The notes under the pieces were generated by a model, which was given only the letters and a program-made list of their open reading frames with translations, was not told the origin of the DNA and did no database searches. Made by a program: the position numbers and the translations under genes. From Gallionella straubiae (lineage in GTDB: Bacteria > Pseudomonadota > Gammaproteobacteria > Burkholderiales > Gallionellaceae): a stretch of 64,000 nucleotides of DNA. This document shows, in pieces, positions 60,167 to 64,000 of the stretch. The DNA is taken from NCBI RefSeq assembly GCF_051257895.1, contig NZ_CP194331.1, positions 1,736,001 to 1,800,000 on the forward strand, given 5' to 3'. Positions within the stretch are counted from its first letter, which is position 1; each line of letters begins with the position of its first letter.

Positions 60167-62383
60167 ATGCGGTTTCGTCTCAAGCCTGTCGTCTTCACCT
60201 TGCTTTGCACATTTGCGCACCATGCCGACGCGAATGCGGAGCAGCTCCGGTTGCGCATGGACAAGACCTTCAAGGCAATGGCAGAGCCGGTGCAGGAGAC
60301 GCCTGCCTTCGTGGAGGCTGATCATCTGACCGGCAAGAAGGAAAGCCAGATCGAGGCGACGGGCAATGCGATCCTGCGCAAGCGCGGACAGTCCATCCGG
60401 GCGGATCATTTATTGTATTTCCAGGATACGCAGGATCTCGACGCGCAGGGCTCGGTGGTGCTGGAGCAGGACGGCAGCACGATGAGCGGGCCGCATCTCA
60501 AGCTGAACCTGGACACCAACATCGGCACCATGAAGCAGCCGGTTTACTACCTCGCGGAGAATGACGGGCGCGGGTCGGCGGATATGATGCACATCCACGA
60601 CAAGCTGCATTACACGCTGGATAACGCAATCTATACCACCTGCCCGGCCGACGACAAGGACTGGCTGCTGAAAATGCGCGGCTTGGAGATCGACCGCGAC
60701 CGGCAGATCGGCACGGCCCATCATGCCTGGGTAGAATTCATGGGCCTGCCGATCCTGTATTCGCCGTGGATGGACTTTCCGCTCAATGACCAGCGCAAGT
60801 CGGGCTTCCTGTCGCCGATTTTAGGAAGCACCACCACCGGCGGCCGGGAACTGACCCTGCCCTATTACTGGAATATCGCGCCGAACCGGGATGCCACGAT
60901 AGCGCCGCGCATCATGACCAAGCGCGGGGTGCTACTCAACAATGAATTCCGCTATCTGGAGCCGCGCTATAACGGCGAACTGCATGTGGACATGCTGCCC
61001 AGCGATGCGCTGGCAAAACGCAGCCGCAGCCATATTTCCCTTATGCATAACCAGACCCTTGCAGGCGGATTGAATGGCTACACCAACCTGCAAAGCGTCT
61101 CGGACGATGCGTATTTCCGCGATCTGGGGAACACGGTGAATGCCACTTCGCAGGTCAATCTCCTGCAGGAAGCGGGATTGAGCTATGGCGCCGGCTGGTG
61201 GAACGCAACCGCGCGCGTACAGCGCTACCAGACCCTGCAGGATCCGGCTGCGCCGATTGGCGCACCCTATAAACGACTGCCGCAGTTGACGCTCAATGCA
61301 CAGCATAGCTACTCCGATGTCAACCTTGCTTTTACCAGTGAATTCGTGGATTTTGCCCACCCCACATCGCTGAATGCCCAGCGGCTGGTGCTCAACCCCA
61401 GCGTGAGTTATCCGCTGATCAACGATCCCGCATACTATGTCACTCCAAAAGTGGCGCTGCACAGCACTTATTACGCAATGGGCGCCAACAACACCGGTAC
61501 TTTGCCCAACTCTTCGCGCACCCTGCCCCTCATGAGCCTGGACAGCGGAATCGCCTTCGAGCGTGACTGGAACCTGCTCGGCGGCGACTATGTGCATACG
61601 CTGGAACCGCGTGCCTTCTATGTCTATGTGCCGTACAGGAACCAGGACCGGCTGCCCAATTTCGATTCGGCACAGGCCAGTTTCGACTTTACCCAGATGT
61701 TCACCGAAAACCGCTTCTTCGGCAGCGACCGGGTAGGCGACGCGAATCACGTTACGCTGGCCCTGACCTCGCGTTTACTGGAGCAGGAAAACGGCATGGA
61801 ACGATTGAGGGTGATGGTAGGCGAGCGTTTCAGCTTCAAAACACCCCAGGTGAATTTTGTCGCGCCCACGGCGACGACCAATAAATCCGACATCCTGCTT
61901 GCCGTTTCCGGGAGCGTAGCCAGGGCTTTGTCTTTTGACAGCGAACTCCAGTACGACCCCAACCTGGCGCACAGCCAGCGCTACAACATCGCCATGCGTT
62001 ACCGGCCGGAAATTGGCAAGTCTCTCGATCTCGGCTACCGTTTCCAGCGCAATGCCCTGCGCCAGGCCGATCTTTCCGGTCAATGGCCGTTATCCAGCCA
62101 CTGGCGTGCGATAGGGCGCTTGAATTACTCCATCCAGGATAACAAAACTTTGGAGTCGATCGCCGGGCTTGAGTATAATCAAAGCTGCTGGACGCTTCGA
62201 TTTGTGGCACAACGTTTCACTGTCGCGGCACAGCAGGCTGTTACCGGCATTTTCCTGCAACTTGAGTTGACCGACCTGGTCGGTGTCGGCGTGGATCCCA
62301 TAGATGTCTTGAAGCAGAACGTACCCAGCTATACCAAGTTAAACGCAAGACCCGCCGATAAACCCAGTTCAGTCTTGCGTTGA
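60167..62383 (+). CDS. lptD: LPS-assembly protein LptD
   Basis: Outer-membrane beta-barrel that inserts LPS in the outer leaflet with LptE. 738 residues. A signal peptide (RLKPVVFTLLCTFAHHADANA), an OstA jellyroll (FVEADHLTGKKESQIEATGNAILRKRGQSIRAD, YTTCPADDKDWLLKMR) and a 26-strand barrel with WMDFPLNDQRKSGFLSPILG and the C-terminal FLQLELTDLVGVG. Only two cysteines (in TTCPAD and NQSCWT) remain of the disulfide set of E. coli LptD. ATG 60167 was chosen for the leader. Followed by surA with 13 bases. Confidence 0.95.
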   Translation: MRFRLKPVVFTLLCTFAHHADANAEQLRLRMDKTFKAMAEPVQETPAFVEADHLTGKKESQIEATGNAILRKRGQSIRADHLLYFQDTQDLDAQGSVVLEQDGSTMSGPHLKLNLDTNIGTMKQPVYYLAENDGRGSADMMHIHDKLHYTLDNAIYTTCPADDKDWLLKMRGLEIDRDRQIGTAHHAWVEFMGLPILYSPWMDFPLNDQRKSGFLSPILGSTTTGGRELTLPYYWNIAPNRDATIAPRIMTKRGVLLNNEFRYLEPRYNGELHVDMLPSDALAKRSRSHISLMHNQTLAGGLNGYTNLQSVSDDAYFRDLGNTVNATSQVNLLQEAGLSYGAGWWNATARVQRYQTLQDPAAPIGAPYKRLPQLTLNAQHSYSDVNLAFTSEFVDFAHPTSLNAQRLVLNPSVSYPLINDPAYYVTPKVALHSTYYAMGANNTGTLPNSSRTLPLMSLDSGIAFERDWNLLGGDYVHTLEPRAFYVYVPYRNQDRLPNFDSAQASFDFTQMFTENRFFGSDRVGDANHVTLALTSRLLEQENGMERLRVMVGERFSFKTPQVNFVAPTATTNKSDILLAVSGSVARALSFDSELQYDPNLAHSQRYNIAMRYRPEIGKSLDLGYRFQRNALRQADLSGQWPLSSHWRAIGRLNYSIQDNKTLESIAGLEYNQSCWTLRFVAQRFTVAAQQAVTGIFLQLELTDLVGVGVDPIDVLKQNVPSYTKLNARPADKPSSVLR

Positions 62384-62396
62384 ACAGGACAGAGGA

Positions 62397-63776
62397 ATGA
62401 TGATATCCAGAACGGCAGCTACCGCGCTGATTTGCTGCGCAACATTCAGTGCAATATACCCCGCTTGCGCCGCCGATACCGCAACGGCAAAGCCCGCTCA
62501 GGCGGCGCCCGCAATCACCGACTCGCATAAGCCCGACCCGCAACAACAGGTAGCGGTAATCGACTCGGTGGTTGCTGTGGTCAACGACGACGTGATCACC
62601 CGCCAGGAGCTGAATGACCGGCTGCAGGCAGTGGTGCGCCAGCTGCAAAAACAGGGGACGCCGCTACCCGCACCCGAAGTGCTGGAACGGCAGATGCTAG
62701 AACGCATGATCACCGACATGCTGCTGGTGCAATACGCCAAGGAAAGCGGCGTGCGCGTGGACGATACGCAACTGGATCTGGCAATCACGCGCATCGCGCA
62801 GCAGAACAACATCCCGTCGCTGGCCGAATTCCGCACCAGGCTGGAAGCGGACGGGGTAGACTTCAAAAAATTCCGCGAAGAGATACGTAACGAAATCATT
62901 TCCACGCGTTTGCGCGAGCGCGAGGTGGAAAGCAAGCTCATCATCAGCGACAGCGAGGTGGCCAGCTATCTCGCCAACAAAGCCAAAGCGGGCAGTGCGG
63001 AAGAGGAGCTTCATCTCGCGCATATCCTGGTGGTGATACCTGAACAGGCCAGTGCGGAAAAGATACAGGCAGCGCGCGACAAGGCGGAACAGGCGTTGAG
63101 TCAATTGAAGGGTGGCGCGGATTTTGCGCAGGTTGCGGCGGGCTATTCCGACGCCAAGGACGCGCTGAAAGGCGGCGATCTCGGGTGGAGGCCAAGCGAC
63201 CGCCTGCCGCCGCTGTTCACCAGTGAACTGCAAAAACTGCAGCCCGGGCAGGTCACTGCGCTGCTGCGCAGTCCGAACGGTTTTCACATCCTCAAACTTG
63301 TTGAAAGGCGTAGCGGCAGCGCACCGGTGGTAATCACCCAAACTCATGCGCGGCACATCCTGATCAAGACCAGTGAGATCGTTTCCGAAAGCGAGGCCCG
63401 GAACCGGCTAATGGAAATCAAACGCCGCATCGAGAGCGGCGCGGATTTTGCCGAGCAGGCCAGGCGTTTTTCCCAGGACGGCAGCGCGCAGCAGGGCGGC
63501 GACCTGGATTGGCTGTCGCCGGGACAGACCGTGCCTGAATTCGAAGAGGCGATGAACAAGCTGCAGCCCGGCATGATAGGCATGGTGCAAACGCAATTCG
63601 GCTGGCACCTGATCCAGGTGCTGGAGCGTAGGAATACCGATGTTAGCGAACAACAGCAACGCCAGCAGGCGCGCTTGGCCATCGGCACCTTCAAATCCGA
63701 GGAACAATTTCAGGATTGGCTGCGCCAATTGCGTGACCGCGCATTTATCGAATACCACCTCGATGAAAACCAGTAA
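62397..63776 (+). CDS. surA: Periplasmic chaperone and peptidyl-prolyl isomerase SurA
   Basis: 459 residues. Signal peptide (TAATALICCATFSAIYPACA), the SurA-N chaperone domain (VVAVVNDDVITRQELNDRL), two parvulin domains (LHLAHILVVIPEQAS and THARHILIKTSEIVSESEA), each with a conserved GG-D-LGW or GG-DLDWL strand, and a C-terminal helix. It folds outer membrane proteins including LptD. The lptD-surA-pdxA order is the usual one. Confidence 0.96.
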   Translation: MMISRTAATALICCATFSAIYPACAADTATAKPAQAAPAITDSHKPDPQQQVAVIDSVVAVVNDDVITRQELNDRLQAVVRQLQKQGTPLPAPEVLERQMLERMITDMLLVQYAKESGVRVDDTQLDLAITRIAQQNNIPSLAEFRTRLEADGVDFKKFREEIRNEIISTRLREREVESKLIISDSEVASYLANKAKAGSAEEELHLAHILVVIPEQASAEKIQAARDKAEQALSQLKGGADFAQVAAGYSDAKDALKGGDLGWRPSDRLPPLFTSELQKLQPGQVTALLRSPNGFHILKLVERRSGSAPVVITQTHARHILIKTSEIVSESEARNRLMEIKRRIESGADFAEQARRFSQDGSAQQGGDLDWLSPGQTVPEFEEAMNKLQPGMIGMVQTQFGWHLIQVLERRNTDVSEQQQRQQARLAIGTFKSEEQFQDWLRQLRDRAFIEYHLDENQ

Positions 63777-63779
63777 GCG

Positions 63780-64000
63780 GTGAATGTGGCATCCTCTCCG
63801 GCCCCGCTGGCAATCACCGCAGGCGAACCGGCGGGCATAGGTCCCGATTTATGCGTGCAGCTTGCCGCCGCACCGCCCGATGTCCCGTTGGTGGTGATTG
63901 CCGATAAAAACCTGTTGCAGCAACGCGCGGCGCAACTCGGCATCAGCTTGCAACTGCATGATTATGTTGCCGGCAAGGGTGTGGCAACGTCCTCTTCCCC
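63780..64000 (+). CDS. pdxA: 4-hydroxythreonine-4-phosphate dehydrogenase PdxA (3' truncated by window edge)
   Basis: N-terminal 74 residues of PdxA, which oxidises 4-phosphohydroxy-L-threonine in pyridoxal-phosphate synthesis. The opening PLAITAGEPAGIGPDLCVQLAA is the PdxA signature, followed by VPLVVIADKNLLQQRAAQLG. The start is placed at GTG 63780, three bases after the surA stop; GTG 63786 is an alternative. The rest lies beyond the window. Confidence 0.9.
   Translation, partial: MNVASSPAPLAITAGEPAGIGPDLCVQLAAAPPDVPLVVIADKNLLQQRAAQLGISLQLHDYVAGKGVATSSS

Overview
The window is a chromosomal segment of a motile, aerobic or microaerobic Gram-negative bacterium, most likely a betaproteobacterium (Nitrosomonadales/Gallionellaceae-like). 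The reasons are the lptC-lptA-lptB-rpoN-hpf-ptsN-hprK-rapZ order (HprK beside rpoN is a betaproteobacterial trait), a ccoNOQP-ccoG-fixH cbb3 oxidase locus, glnA with ntrBC, and lptD-surA-pdxA. This placement is inferred from gene content and order; no database search was possible. Nearly all genes are recognisable, intergenic gaps are short, and no tRNA, rRNA, CRISPR array or intact insertion sequence was found.

Layout. 1-0.85 kb: 3' part of mutY. 0.86-12.9 kb: an eleven-gene minus-strand operon, AT-richer than its flanks. It reads from a SPINDLY-type TPR/O-GlcNAc transferase through a VioA-like aminotransferase, an acyl carrier protein, an AMP ligase, LuxE- and LuxC-family proteins, a methyltransferase, an SDR, a NeuD-type acyltransferase and two more methyltransferases. 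This is the least ordinary region and looks like a pathway for an acylated, methylated amino-sugar, probably for flagellin. 13-14.6 kb: ubiX and a Gx-transporter/NusG-II membrane pair. 14.7-22.3 kb: rapZ, hprK, ptsN, hpf, rpoN and the LPS genes lptBAC, kdsC and kdsD. 22.4-30.6 kb: a late flagellar block (two YcgR/PilZ paralogues, an FlhB C-domain protein, fliK, fliT, fliS, fliD, flaG and two almost identical flagellins) with a clear sigma-28 promoter upstream.

30.7-37.7 kb: cbb3 oxidase genes, accessory genes and a di-haem peroxidase. Two tiny membrane-protein genes lie after ccoP; one is intact and its sister is frameshifted at a G5 run. 38.1-39.8 kb: ompW and an Fnr-type regulator lacking one canonical cluster cysteine, with Fnr-like boxes nearby. 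39.9-49.7 kb: pabB, a membrane/periplasmic pair, metH, two FKBP isomerases, a nucleotidyltransferase/53-aa protein/DUF486 operon, and mpl. 49.7-55.6 kb: flagellin lysine methylase fliB, ntrC, ntrB, a DUF4124 protein and glnA with a sigma-54 promoter and an NtrC-type site. 55.9-64 kb: two rhodaneses, pepP, murU-amgK (cell-wall recycling, with mpl), lptD, surA and the start of pdxA.

Three related palindromic intergenic elements (14573-14716, 41401-41658, 56384-about 56560) each start at the stop codon of a gene. Two have near-perfect 18-bp terminal inverted repeats, and all share a conserved core. They form an unnamed repeat family. Themes that connect distant loci are flagellin modification (operon at 1-13 kb, flagellins at 29-30 kb, fliB at 50 kb), LPS export and maturation, nitrogen control (rpoN, ptsN, ntrBC, glnA) and muropeptide recycling (mpl, murU, amgK).
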